In this document: in pieces, positions 16,902 through 25,633 of the stretch
Position numbering within the stretch: position 1 is the stretch's first letter
Layout of the letters: every line of letters begins with the position of its first letter
DNA from: Candidatus Anaerostipes avistercoris
GTDB lineage: Bacteria; Bacillota; Clostridia; Lachnospirales; Lachnospiraceae
Direction: 5' to 3'
NCBI GenBank assembly: GCA_019119895.1
Contig: DWWD01000028.1
Span: 1 to 64,000, forward strand
DNA: 64,000 bases
The notes under the pieces: generated by a model
The model's database searches: none
The model's input: the letters and a program-made list of their open reading frames with translations, nothing else
What the model was told of the DNA's origin: nothing
Translations under genes and position numbers: made by a program

Positions 16902-17456
16902 ATGGGAAAGATTACAGTCACACCATGTGAAATCGAGGGACTCTATGTCATCGAGCCTACGGTATTTAAAGATGAGAGAGGGTATTTTGTAGAGACATAC
17001 AATCAGAATGACATGAAAGAAGCAGGGCTGGATATGGTATTCGTGCAGGACAATCAGTCCATGTCTGTGCGGGGTGTGTTAAGAGGCCTCCATTTTCAGA
17101 AACAGTATCCTCAGGGCAAATTGGTGCGCGTGGTCCGGGGCAAAGTCTTTGATGTGGCAGTGGACTTAAGATCCGATTCCAAAACTTATGGGAAATGGTT
17201 TGGAGTGGAATTGTCTGCGGAAAATATGAAACAGTTTTATATTCCGGAAGGATTTGCCCATGGATTCCTGGTACTTTCCGATGTAGCAGAATTCTGCTAC
17301 AAATGCACTGATTTTTATCATCCGGGAGATGAAGGCGGCCTGCTGTGGAATGATGAGGAGATCGGAGTCCAGTGGCCGCTGGAAGAAGGCGTGGACTTGA
17401 TCATTTCAGAAAAGGACCAGAAATGGAAGGGATTAAGCGAGACATTTCATTTTTAA
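16902..17456 (+). CDS. rfbC: dTDP-4-dehydrorhamnose 3,5-epimerase
   Basis: 184 residues, full length for RmlC. VFKDERGYFVETYNQ, the catalytic-His segment RGLHFQ and IPEGFAHGFLVLSD are the family hallmarks. It epimerises dTDP-4-keto-6-deoxyglucose at C3 and C5. It lies in the rhamnose operon after rfbD with AAGGAGG upstream. Confidence 0.95.
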   Translation: MGKITVTPCEIEGLYVIEPTVFKDERGYFVETYNQNDMKEAGLDMVFVQDNQSMSVRGVLRGLHFQKQYPQGKLVRVVRGKVFDVAVDLRSDSKTYGKWFGVELSAENMKQFYIPEGFAHGFLVLSDVAEFCYKCTDFYHPGDEGGLLWNDEEIGVQWPLEEGVDLIISEKDQKWKGLSETFHF

Positions 17457-17494
17457 ATACAGATCTGCCAGAGAGAAAGGAAGGGTGATACCAG

Positions 17495-18376
17495 ATGAAA
17501 GGAATTATACTTGCGGGTGGCTCCGGAACCAGGCTTTATCCGCTGACGATGGTAACTTCAAAACAATTGCTGCCGATTTACGACAAGCCGATGATCTATT
17601 ATCCGATGTCCGTTTTAATGAACGCGGGGATCCGGGACATCCTGATCATATCAACTCCTGATGATACGCCGAGATTTCAGGCGCTCCTAGGAGACGGTCA
17701 TCAGTTTGGAATCCATTTATCCTATGAAGTGCAGCCGTCACCGGACGGACTGGCGCAGGCCTTTATCATCGGTGAAGATTTTATCGGAGATGACAATGTT
17801 GCCATGGTGCTGGGAGATAATATTTTCCACGGCCACGGCCTGACTAAGAGACTCCGAAGAGCTGCCAACAAAAAACAGGGAGCCACAGTATTCGGATATT
17901 ATGTCGATGATCCGGAGCGTTTTGGAATCGTGGAATTTGATGAGAACGGAACTGCGGTTTCCATCGAAGAGAAACCAGAACATCCAAAATCCAACTATTG
18001 TGTCACCGGGCTGTATTTCTATGACAACCGGGTGGTGCAGTATGCCAGAGAACTGAAACCGTCAGCCAGAGGAGAACTGGAGATCACCGATCTTAACAAG
18101 ATATATCTGGAAAAGGGGGAGCTGGAAGTGGAGCTTCTGGGACAGGGATTTACATGGCTGGATACGGGAACCCATGAATCTCTGGTGGAAGCCACTAATT
18201 TCGTAAAGACCGTGGAAACTCATCAGCACAGGAAGATTGCCTGTCTGGAAGAAATCGCCTATCTGAATCACTGGATCACCAAAGATCAGATGTTAAAAGA
18301 TATTGAGCCTCTGAAGAAGAACCAGTATGGACAATATCTGATGGATGTCATGGCAGGAAAATTTTTAGATAAGTAA
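17495..18376 (+). CDS. rfbA: Glucose-1-phosphate thymidylyltransferase
   Basis: 293 residues, Rml[19 protein letters not shown] is the nucleotidyltransferase motif; [10 protein letters not shown] carries the catalytic Asp and [10 protein letters not shown] is present near the C-terminus. It makes dTDP-glucose, the first step in dTDP-rhamnose synthesis. Length and motifs are canonical. Confidence 0.95.
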   Translation: MKGIILAGGSGTRLYPLTMVTSKQLLPIYDKPMIYYPMSVLMNAGIRDILIISTPDDTPRFQALLGDGHQFGIHLSYEVQPSPDGLAQAFIIGEDFIGDDNVAMVLGDNIFHGHGLTKRLRRAANKKQGATVFGYYVDDPERFGIVEFDENGTAVSIEEKPEHPKSNYCVTGLYFYDNRVVQYARELKPSARGELEITDLNKIYLEKGELEVELLGQGFTWLDTGTHESLVEATNFVKTVETHQHRKIACLEEIAYLNHWITKDQMLKDIEPLKKNQYGQYLMDVMAGKFLDK

Positions 18377-18389
18377 GGAGAATCAGCAA

Positions 18390-19412
18390 ATGAAAATATT
18401 AGTAACAGGGGGAGCCGGATTTATTGGAGGAAATTTTATCCATCATATGGTAAATAAATATCCGGAGGATGAGATTGTAAACCTGGATCTTCTGACCTAT
18501 GCGGGAAATCTTGAAACATTAAAACCGGTGGAAGACAAGGCCAATTACCGGTTTATAAAGGGAGATATTGCGGACCGTCCGTTTATTATGGATCTTTTTG
18601 AAAAAGAAAAATTCGATATTGTAGTCAATTTTGCGGCGGAAAGTCATGTAGACCGTTCCATCGAGGATCCTTCTATTTTTGTAAGGACAAATGTGGAAGG
18701 AACCGTTGTGCTTCTGGATGCTTCCAGAAAATACGGAGTGAAACGGTATCACCAGGTATCCACAGATGAAGTGTACGGTGATCTTCCGCTGGACCGTCCA
18801 GATCTGTTCTTTACAGAAGAGACGCCGCTGCATACGTCCAGCCCTTACAGCAGCTCCAAAGCCAGCGCCGATTTATTTGTCCTGGCATATTACCGCACAT
18901 TCGGGCTGCCGGTGACTATCTCCAGATGTTCCAATAACTATGGACCATATCATTTTCCGGAAAAACTGATTCCGCTGATGATCAGCCGTGCTCTGGCAGA
19001 CGAGGAACTTCCGGTTTACGGAAAAGGGGAAAATGTCAGAGACTGGCTGCATGTATCCGATCACTGTGAGGCCATTGACCTGATCATACACAAAGGAAGA
19101 GTCGGGGAAGTTTACAATGTAGGCGGACACAATGAGAGGACTAACCTGGAAGTGGTAAAAACCATCCTTCATGTCCTGAACAAGCCGGAAAGCCTGATCA
19201 AATTTGTCACAGACCGCCCGGGACATGATATGCGCTATGCCATCGATCCGGCCAAACTGGAGACAGAACTTGGCTGGAAGCCAAAATATAACTTTGATAC
19301 AGGAATTGCCCAAACCATCCAGTGGTATCTGGACAATAAAGAATGGTGGCAGAATATCCTGTCCGGTGAATACGCTGATTATTTTGAAAAAATGTATGGA
19401 GAAAGATTATAA
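18390..19412 (+). CDS. rfbB: dTDP-glucose 4,6-dehydratase
   Basis: 340 residues, RmlB. MKILVTGGAGFIGGNF binds NAD; ESHVDRSI and STDEVYGDL are characteristic, and the YSSSKA motif holds the catalytic Tyr and Lys. It converts dTDP-glucose to the 4-keto-6-deoxy sugar. With rfbD, C and A it completes the dTDP-L-rhamnose pathway, which supplies rhamnose for surface polysaccharide; no rhamnosyltransferase is in the window. Confidence 0.95.
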   Translation: MKILVTGGAGFIGGNFIHHMVNKYPEDEIVNLDLLTYAGNLETLKPVEDKANYRFIKGDIADRPFIMDLFEKEKFDIVVNFAAESHVDRSIEDPSIFVRTNVEGTVVLLDASRKYGVKRYHQVSTDEVYGDLPLDRPDLFFTEETPLHTSSPYSSSKASADLFVLAYYRTFGLPVTISRCSNNYGPYHFPEKLIPLMISRALADEELPVYGKGENVRDWLHVSDHCEAIDLIIHKGRVGEVYNVGGHNERTNLEVVKTILHVLNKPESLIKFVTDRPGHDMRYAIDPAKLETELGWKPKYNFDTGIAQTIQWYLDNKEWWQNILSGEYADYFEKMYGERL

Positions 19413-19414
19413 AG

Positions 19415-19451
19415 ACAACAAAGGGAAGCGCAGTGTGCTTCCCTTTGTTGT
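19415..19451. terminator. Hairpin terminator between rfbB and the HAD phosphatase gene
   Basis: A perfect 15-bp stem (ACAACAAAGGGAAGC / GCTTCCCTTTGTTGT) with a 7-base loop lies between convergent genes. The flanking T runs are weak on both sides. Confidence 0.65.
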
Positions 19452-19454
19452 ATG

Positions 19455-20264
19455 TTATGATAAAATATGTTCAAAAATGAAGTTTCCGATGCCGTCATGA
19501 TCGTTGTCATCGGTGATATAATCCGCGGCATTTTTCGTCTTTTCGCTTCCGTTGGCCATGGCAACGCCGACGCCGGCATTTAAGACCATGTCATAATCGT
19601 TATCCGCATCTCCAAAGACACACAGATCTTCCAGAGAAAATCCGTGAAGATCCATAATCTTCTTCAGTCCGTATGTTTTCGTGATTCTCGGATCCATGAA
19701 TTCATACAGAAGCTTTGTGGTCTGCAGGGAAGCAGAACGAAAATCTCCGCTCTTAAATGTTTTCCCCCGCTTGGTCACAGCATCCATCATTTCCGGTGCG
19801 CAGGCAATCATGACTTTCGGGTGGCTGGTTTTTAAGTACTCATCGAAATCAATGACTTTGTAAGGAATTTTATCTGAGGCAGAGAGATTTCTGATATTGG
19901 CGTCGTCTTTTGGCACATAGAGAAAACCGTCTCCGTGAATGACAAAATTCACATCCATATCTTTATAATGATCGATAATATCACGGATGACATGACCCGG
20001 AAGAGGATAATTTTCCTCATAATGATCCAGGGCGAAATCATAGATTTCCGCGCCGCCGCTTCCTACAATGGCGTCGACCATATCAGAAAGGCCCCATTCC
20101 GGGAGAAGTTTCCGAACGTTGGTGACGGCTCTTCCGGTGGAAATGCCGAATAAAACTCCTTTATCCCGCACCTGCCGGATGGCGTCTGCCGTAAGGGGTG
20201 AAACGGTGCCTTCGGTTGTCAGTAATGTTCCGTCGATATCACACATAATTGCTTTTACTTCCAT
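19455..20264 (-). CDS. Cof-type HAD-superfamily phosphatase
   Basis: 269 residues. The start is the ATG at 20264, preceded by AGGAGGAGGA; a longer open frame upstream has no ribosome binding site. Motif I is CDIDGTLLTTEG (nucleophile Asp), motif II FGISTGRA, motif III Lys and motif IV FGDADNDYDM, with a type C2b cap between. These enzymes dephosphorylate sugar phosphates, pyridoxal phosphate or FMN; the substrate here cannot be read from the sequence. Confidence 0.9.
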   Translation of the reverse strand: MEVKAIMCDIDGTLLTTEGTVSPLTADAIRQVRDKGVLFGISTGRAVTNVRKLLPEWGLSDMVDAIVGSGGAEIYDFALDHYEENYPLPGHVIRDIIDHYKDMDVNFVIHGDGFLYVPKDDANIRNLSASDKIPYKVIDFDEYLKTSHPKVMIACAPEMMDAVTKRGKTFKSGDFRSASLQTTKLLYEFMDPRITKTYGLKKIMDLHGFSLEDLCVFGDADNDYDMVLNAGVGVAMANGSEKTKNAADYITDDNDHDGIGNFIFEHILS

Positions 20265-20496
20265 ATGCTGTTCCTCCTCCTGTGTTCTTTTTTCATTGTA
20301 GAAGAGAATGCAGAGAAATGCAAGGAGAGCATCATCACAAAATATGAGACATTTTCCCTGTTCAAATTGCTTCAAAAAAAGTGGAAAGACTTTTGACTTT
20401 TTGCAGAAAAATTTACGTGATACCATGTATTTGTAAATAGAAAAGATATGAAAGTTTGGCCAACGGATATCGGAAGTAATTGAAAGGAGAAAAACA

Positions 20497-21496
20497 ATGG
20501 AAGATTATCTCAGAAAAATCGTGAAAATGCAGAAAGCAGGAGAACCAGTCGGAATTTATTCAGCGTGCACCGGAAATGAGATCGTACTGGAAGCGTGTAT
20601 GCGGCACGCAAAAGAAACCGGAACGGTTTTATTGATTGAGTCAACGGCAAATCAGGTGGACCAGTACGGCGGATATACCGGAATGAAACCGGCAGATTTT
20701 GTACAAATGTGTGAAAAGCTTTCTGAATGTGTGGGACTTCCGATGGACCGCATTATCCTTGGCGGCGATCATCTGGGACCGTTAACTTTTGCCCATTATG
20801 AGGAAAAGAAAGCGATGGAAGAGGCAGAAGAACTGATCCGCCAGTATGTCATGGCGGGATTCACAAAAATCCATATTGACACAAGTATGAAAGTGGCAAG
20901 TGATGATCCGGAGGAAAGGCTTTCGGACGAAATCATTGCCCGCCGGGGAGCGGTTTTGGCAAAAACTGCGGAGGATGCATATAAAAAACTGAAAAAAGAA
21001 AGGCCGGACGCTCCTCATCCGGTTTATATTGTAGGAAGTGAAGTCCCGATTCCGGGAGGATCCCAGGATGAAGTGGATACAGGAGTACAGGTGACAAAAG
21101 TTTCAGACTTTCAGGCGACCGTAAAAGCCTTTCAGAAGGCTTATGAAGATCAGGGTCTGAAAGACGCATGGGAGTATGTCATCGCAGTGGTTGTTCAGCC
21201 TGGAGTCGAAGAAAAAGATTCAGGATGCACGGAATATGTCCGTGAAAAGGCAGTGAATCTGATGAATGCGATCAAAGATTATCCGGATCTTATTTATGAA
21301 GGTCATTCCACAGATTATCAGACAAAATTTCAGGGACGGAGTTCCGCTGGGACTTCTGGATCAGTTCATGCCGATCCAGTATACGAAGGTCAGGACGGGA
21401 ATGCTGGAAAATAATCCTAAGACACTGGTTATGGACAGAATTTGTAATTGCATTGATGAATATTTATACGGCACGATGCAGGAGAAAATCGGATAG
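20497..21496 (+). pseudogene. gatZ: Decayed tagatose-bisphosphate aldolase non-catalytic subunit (GatZ/KbaZ type)
   Basis: The first 276 codons read as a normal GatZ/KbaZ protein (GIYSACTGNEIVLEACMRHA, ILGGDHLGP, EGHSTDYQT). After HSTDYQT at about residue 276 the reading frame turns into an unrelated 29-residue tail and stops at 21412-21414. In the +2 frame the true C-terminus of the family continues to a TAG at 21494-21496 (PLGLLDQFMPIQYTKVRTG, then NNPKTLVMDRI). The joined frames give about 333 codons against roughly 420 for the intact family, so an internal segment of about 90 codons is lost along with the frame. GatZ normally stabilises or activates the class II aldolase GatY. Confidence 0.75.
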
Positions 21497-21595
21497 AAAG
21501 ATCAACAATCAGAGAGAAAGCCGCTTCTGACAGGAACCTTTTTCCGATACCGGCATATTTTATCACAAGGAATTTTGTAAGAGGTTTGAATCAAT

Positions 21596-22357
21596 ATGGC
21601 AGGAGTAATTTTGGATGCAGGACACGGAGGATATGACAACGGAGCCCAGTACGGCGGGCGGAAGGAAAAAGATGATAATCTTCGGCTTGCCCTGGCTGTG
21701 GGACAGATTCTTTCGGAAAATGGAATTCCGGTGATGTATACCCGGCAGGACGATGTCTATCAGTCTCCATCGGAGAAGGCAAGAATCGCAAACGCCAGCG
21801 GCGCGGATTACTTTATTTCCTTCCACCGCAATTCAAGTCCCAATGCCAATCAGTATCATGGAGTGGAAACGCTTGTGTTTGATAACAATGGCATTAAGGC
21901 GGAAATGGCAGCAAATGTAAACAGCCGTCTGGAGAATGTGGGATTCCGAAATATCGGTGTGAAGGAGAGACCGAATCTGACGGTTCTTCGCAGAACTAAT
22001 ATGCCGGCAATCCTGATTGAAGCGGGATTTATCAACTCTGATCAGGATAATCAGAAATTTGAGCAGAATTTTCAGGAAATCGCCCAGGCAATCGCTGACG
22101 GCATTATGGATACCATTGGCAGGGGACAGCCGGCAGCCGGGGGAACTTACCGGGTGCAGATCGGACTTTACAGGAATTTTTCCAATGCCCAGTATGCCCT
22201 GAATGAAGCTCTGGCGCAGGGCTTTGACGGAGAGATCGTATATGAGGATCCCTATTACGCCGTGCAGATCGGACAGCTGTCATCGCTGGATGAAGCCGTG
22301 CAGCTGGAAAACCGCCTGCGGCAGATGGGATACGATACGCTGGTGGTAAAAAAATAA
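21596..22357 (+). CDS. N-acetylmuramoyl-L-alanine amidase (Amidase_3) with a C-terminal SPOR-like domain
   Basis: 253 residues. The N-terminal catalytic domain carries the zinc ligands His10 (DAGHGG), Glu24 and a His in FISFHRNSS, and the catalytic Glu in LIEAGFINS. From about residue 181 the YRVQIGLYRNFSNAQY start and a second half resemble a SPOR peptidoglycan-binding domain. The start ATG has no signal peptide: the mature enzyme begins at residue 3-4. So export is unclear; release by lysis or another route is possible. It lies between two decayed sugar genes. Confidence 0.85.
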   Translation: MAGVILDAGHGGYDNGAQYGGRKEKDDNLRLALAVGQILSENGIPVMYTRQDDVYQSPSEKARIANASGADYFISFHRNSSPNANQYHGVETLVFDNNGIKAEMAANVNSRLENVGFRNIGVKERPNLTVLRRTNMPAILIEAGFINSDQDNQKFEQNFQEIAQAIADGIMDTIGRGQPAAGGTYRVQIGLYRNFSNAQYALNEALAQGFDGEIVYEDPYYAVQIGQLSSLDEAVQLENRLRQMGYDTLVVKK

Positions 22358-22364
22358 AAAATAT

Positions 22365-22411
22365 CAGGAGGCAGCGGGGAAAATCAGTATTTTGCTGTCT
22401 CCTGTTTTTTT
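22365..22411 (+). terminator. Terminator after the amidase gene
   Basis: CAGGAGGCAGC pairs with GCTGTCTCCTG, followed by TTTTTTT. Confidence 0.8.
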
Positions 22412-22426
22412 GAGCAGACTGCCTAA

Positions 22427-23518
22427 AAAACAAATTTAGCCGGAGTAATTGGTTCCACCTGTTATAACAAATTTAAAGATACAAAACTTCCGGATTTTCT
22501 GGCGTTCTTCAGTGGAAAACGCTGCGTTGCCATCATTGCAGGTGTAATTTCCATTGTTGTATCCGCTATTCTGCTGTTTGTATGGCCGATTGTCTTCGGA
22601 GCCTTGATTACGGTTGGTGAAGCAATCGCGAAGATGGGGGCGGTTGGAGCCGGTATCTATGCGTTCCTGAATCGTCTGCTGATTCCGACAGGACTGCATC
22701 ACGCGTTAAACAATGTATTTTGGTTTGATACCATCGGGCTTGGAGACTTGACTCATTTCTGGGCAGGAGATACATCTGCTGATGTGTCATGGAGCCTTGG
22801 CATGTATATGTCAGGATTCTTCCCATGTATGATGTTTGGTGTCCCTGGAGCTGCACTGGCTATGATTCATACAGCAAAGAGCAATAAGAAAAAAATCGCC
22901 ATCGGACTGGTTGGTTCTGCGGCAGTCTGTGCGTTTGTCTGTGGTGTTACAGAGCCGTTTGAATTTGGATTCATGTTCCTTGCACCTGGTCTTTACGCAA
23001 TCTATGCTCTCCTTTATGGAATTTTTGTAGCAGTGACTACAGTGGTTGGATTCCGAGCAGGATTCAGTTTTTCTGCAGGAGCGACAGACCTGGTATTTTC
23101 ATCCTCTCTGCCGGCGGCACAAAACACATGGATGATCATTCCTCTGGGAATCGCGGCATTTCTTATATTTTATGTCGTATTCCGGATCGCTATTGTAAAA
23201 TTCAATCTGAAAACTCCGGGAAGAGAAGATGATGATATCGATGAAGAAGAAAGAAATATAGTCCTTGCAAATAATGATTATACAGAAGTAGCGAAAATTA
23301 TTTTAGAAGGGCTGGGCGGCAAAGAAAATGTAACGTCCATTGATAATTGTATTACAAGGCTTCGTCTGGAAATTGCGGATGGAAGTGCAGTCGATGAGAA
23401 TAAGATTAAATCTGCGGGAGTTGCAGGAGTGATTCGTCCGGGTCAGAAGAGCATTCAGGTCATCGTAGGAACCCAGGTGCAGTTTGTAGCGGATGAGATG
23501 GAAAAACTGTGCAGATAA
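22427..23518 (+). pseudogene. 5'-truncated PTS EIICB (glucose/N-acetylglucosamine family)
   Basis: The frame is open from just after a TAA at 22424-22426 but has no start codon or ribosome binding site near its beginning. It starts directly inside an EIIC domain (CYNKFKDTKLPDFLAFFSGK), so roughly the first 110-140 residues are missing. The rest is intact: EIIC segments ending about 23200, a linker rich in acidic residues, then an EIIB domain with the phospho-acceptor Cys in DNCITRLRL. A TTG at 22604 could start a shorter product but lies mid-domain. It is most likely a remnant that cannot transport. Confidence 0.75.
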
Positions 23519-23536
23519 GATAAGAATATGGAAAGA

Positions 23537-23566
23537 AGAGGCAGAAGAAGGATTCTGCCTCTTTTT
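23537..23566 (+). terminator. Terminator after the PTS remnant
   Basis: AGAGGCAGAA pairs with TTCTGCCTCT, followed by TTTT. Confidence 0.8.
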
Positions 23567-23654
23567 CTGCAGTCAGCAAAAACCAAGGATTGCGGATCCC
23601 GGAGGAAGCATTTATAATAGAGAGGGGACATTAAGGAGGAAGGATGGGAAAAGT

Positions 23655-24515
23655 ATGAAAAATCGCTGTAAGAATGAAATTTTGAAAGTCATCTGCATCT
23701 GTCTTGCGGCATTTATTATGGCACTGAATATCAAATCATTTGTCAGAACCGGAGGGCTGTATCCGGGCGGAGCCACAGGACTTGCTCTTTTGATTCAGAG
23801 AATCGCGGAAATGTTTTTCGGCATATCGCTTCCGTATACTTTGGTGAATATTCTTTTGAATGCGGGACCTGTATATCTGGGATTTCGTTTTATCGGCAGG
23901 AAGTTTACGATGTATTCGTGTCTTATGATTTTGCTGACTGGTTTTTTTACGGATATCATTCCCGGCTATGTGATTACATATGACATACTTTTGATCAGCA
24001 TTTTTGGCGGTTTAATCAATGGAGCGATCATCAGTGTCTGCCTGATGATGAATGCCACCACCGGCGGTACGGACTTTATCGCCATTTATTTGTCAGAAAA
24101 GAAAGAAATCGATTCCTGGAATCTGGTATTTGGACTGAATGTTGTCATTCTGGCGGCAGCAGGCGTCCTGTTTGGATGGGATAAGGCGCTGTATTCGATT
24201 ATTTTCCAGTACACATCCACTCAGGTGCTTCATATGATGTACAAAAAATATCAGCAGCAGACATTATTTGTGGTGACCAACCGGGCAAAAGAAGTATACC
24301 GCGCCATTGCGAAAGTCACTAATCATGGCGCGACGGTCATGGATGCGGTCGGTTCCTATAAGGGAAATGAGAGGAAAGTCGTTTACTCTGTTGTATCCAG
24401 CGCAGAGAGCAAGAAGGCGATCCGCATGATTAAAAGAGTGGATCCTGATGCGTTTATCAATGTGGTGAAAACGGAACAGATTTCCGGAAAATTCTATTTA
24501 AGACCAAATAAATAA
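23655..24515 (+). CDS. YitT family membrane protein
   Basis: 286 residues. Five to six hydrophobic segments with GGLYPGGATGLALLIQ and MMNATTGGTDFIAIY are typical of the DUF161 membrane region. A C-terminal soluble DUF2179 domain (about 205-285) resembles a nucleotide-binding regulatory fold. I take the ATG at 23655; the upstream extension overlaps the PTS remnant and lacks homology. The ribosome binding site (GGAGGAAGG) is further upstream than usual, 12 bases or so. Function in this family is unknown. Confidence 0.85.
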   Translation: MKNRCKNEILKVICICLAAFIMALNIKSFVRTGGLYPGGATGLALLIQRIAEMFFGISLPYTLVNILLNAGPVYLGFRFIGRKFTMYSCLMILLTGFFTDIIPGYVITYDILLISIFGGLINGAIISVCLMMNATTGGTDFIAIYLSEKKEIDSWNLVFGLNVVILAAAGVLFGWDKALYSIIFQYTSTQVLHMMYKKYQQQTLFVVTNRAKEVYRAIAKVTNHGATVMDAVGSYKGNERKVVYSVVSSAESKKAIRMIKRVDPDAFINVVKTEQISGKFYLRPNK

Positions 24516-24528
24516 CAGACTGAAGTGT

Positions 24529-24556
24529 GAACCGGGTATATCCCGGTTCGTTTTGT
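24529..24556 (+). terminator. Short terminator hairpin after the YitT gene
   Basis: GAACCGGG pairs with CCCGGTTC around a 5-base loop, followed by GTTTTGT. The longer reading frame of the next gene would begin inside it, which argues for a later start there. Confidence 0.6.
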
Positions 24557-24589
24557 CATAAACTAGAAAAAAAGACAGGATGCGGCATT

Positions 24590-25366
24590 TTGAGAAAATG
24601 GAAGGATTGGTCTGCCAGGGCGATCGTCGGGTGTATTCTTTTTCTGGGAGCAGCCGGCGTTTTCTGGAACGCAAAGACTGTTTTCAATGAGAATGTGTAT
24701 GTGTGGAAGGAAGAACAGGAGCGGAAGCTGCCTATTTATTGTGTGGATACAAAGAACAAAGTGCTGGCCCTTACCTTTGATGTAGCCTGGGGGAATGAGG
24801 ATATGGAAGAAATTCTTAAGATTCTGAAGAAGGAAAAGGTGGAGGGAACCTTCTTTTTCTCCGGAGAATGGATGGAAAAGTATCCGGAAGATGTCAAAAA
24901 GGTATCAGATGCGGGACATGATATCGGCAACCACGGAGATCATCACAAATATATGACAAAGCTGTCAAAGGAAGATCAGATCACAGAAATCCGGGGAGCC
25001 GGTGACAAGGCAAAGGCCCTTCTCGGATCTTCGATGGAATTGTTTCGACCGCCTTACGGGGATTACGATTCACAGGTAGTGGAAACGGCAGAAGAGATGG
25101 GTTATTATGTGATCCAGTGGTCTGTGGACAGTCTGGACTGGATGGAACCGGGAGCGGATGCAGTTATAGAGAAAGTATGCGGACATAAAAATCTGAAAAG
25201 CGGTGCCATTATCCTGCTGCACACAGGGACCCTGTGCACAAGGGAAGCTCTGGGCCCCATGATCCGGAAACTGAAAGAACAGGGATATGGCTTTGTGCCA
25301 GTTTCGGACCTGATCTACCGGAAAAATTACAGAATCCGTCCGGATGGAACTCAGGTCCGCAATTAG
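24590..25366 (+). CDS. Polysaccharide deacetylase family protein (NodB/CE4)
   Basis: About 258 residues from a TTG at 24590. A single N-terminal hydrophobic segment (residues 11-27) anchors or exports it. The CE4 domain starts LALTFDVAWGN (an altered TFDD motif, with the second Asp replaced by Val), continues DIGNHGDHH (the metal His pair) and FRPPYGDYD, and ends HTG. This form resembles the PdaB/YlxY subgroup involved in spore cortex or peptidoglycan modification. The missing second Asp leaves the metal-dependent activity in doubt. Confidence 0.82.
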   Translation: MRKWKDWSARAIVGCILFLGAAGVFWNAKTVFNENVYVWKEEQERKLPIYCVDTKNKVLALTFDVAWGNEDMEEILKILKKEKVEGTFFFSGEWMEKYPEDVKKVSDAGHDIGNHGDHHKYMTKLSKEDQITEIRGAGDKAKALLGSSMELFRPPYGDYDSQVVETAEEMGYYVIQWSVDSLDWMEPGADAVIEKVCGHKNLKSGAIILLHTGTLCTREALGPMIRKLKEQGYGFVPVSDLIYRKNYRIRPDGTQVRN

Positions 25367-25429
25367 GTGCTGTGGCATATGAAAAACTATCCGAAAATGA
25401 ACGTACAGAATAAAAAACAAAAAAAACAC

Positions 25430-25458
25430 TTGATTTTAGGGAAGAATTATTGTATCTT
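25430..25458 (+). promoter_or_regulatory. Possible glnN promoter
   Basis: TTGATT at 25430-25435 and TATCTT at 25453-25458 with a 17-base spacer. If start is about 25465, it would fall inside the proposed first leader hairpin, so either the promoter or the hairpin boundary needs correction. Confidence 0.35.
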
Positions 25459-25530
25459 ATAACCAATGAAGTTACTGACAAGGGCGTCAAACAATTAGGT
25501 TCAGATTGTTTGTCGTCCATTTTTTTATTT
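25459..25530 (+). promoter_or_regulatory. Candidate ANTAR-type antitermination leader of glnN with attenuator terminator
   Basis: Two small adjacent hairpins with six-base loops are visible. The first is TAACC-AATGAA-GTTA (25460-25474, one bulged base), the second TGAC-AAGGGC-GTCA (25476-25489). Both loops have A at position 1 and G at position 4, the signature of the dual-hairpin RNA bound by ANTAR regulators. The second overlaps the 5' arm of a terminator: GGGCGTCAAACAAT (25482-25495) pairs with ATTGTTTGTCGTCC (25505-25518), followed by a T-rich tract. Terminator and antiterminator are therefore mutually exclusive. Nitrogen genes including glutamine synthetase are known ANTAR targets in Clostridia. 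Confidence 0.6.
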
Positions 25531-25563
25531 TATAGGAGGTCGTTCTGGAACTTCCTATAAAAT
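25527..25563 (+). other. Second stable hairpin in the glnN leader
   Basis: ATTTTATAGGAGG pairs along 13 bases (one wobble) with CTTCCTATAAAAT. It hides an AGGAGG that belongs to no visible reading frame. A smaller TGTTCC-CTTC-GGAGCA hairpin follows (25568-25583). Function is not clear; it may protect or stage the leader RNA. Confidence 0.55.
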
Positions 25564-25633
25564 AAAAAATGTTCCCTTCGGAGCATAATAGATGGGAAAT
25601 GCTTCAAATGTATAAAAGAAAGGAAGAAAACCT

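Noticed and set aside
20380-20470. TTGACT-based promoter and catabolite-repression site upstream of gatZ
   Set aside because: The -10 element does not fit any spacing well and no cre-like sequence is convincing.
21266-21496. Independent 76-residue gene
   Set aside because: Its sequence is the frameshifted C-terminus of gatZ, so it is part of the pseudogene.
22604-23518. Intact 304-residue PTS protein starting at TTG
   Set aside because: It would start in the middle of an EIIC domain with no ribosome binding site; the homologous frame continues upstream to a stop.
24527-24589. Earlier GTG start for the CE4 protein
   Set aside because: It overlaps a terminator hairpin and has no ribosome binding site; the TTG at 24590 keeps the hydrophobic anchor.
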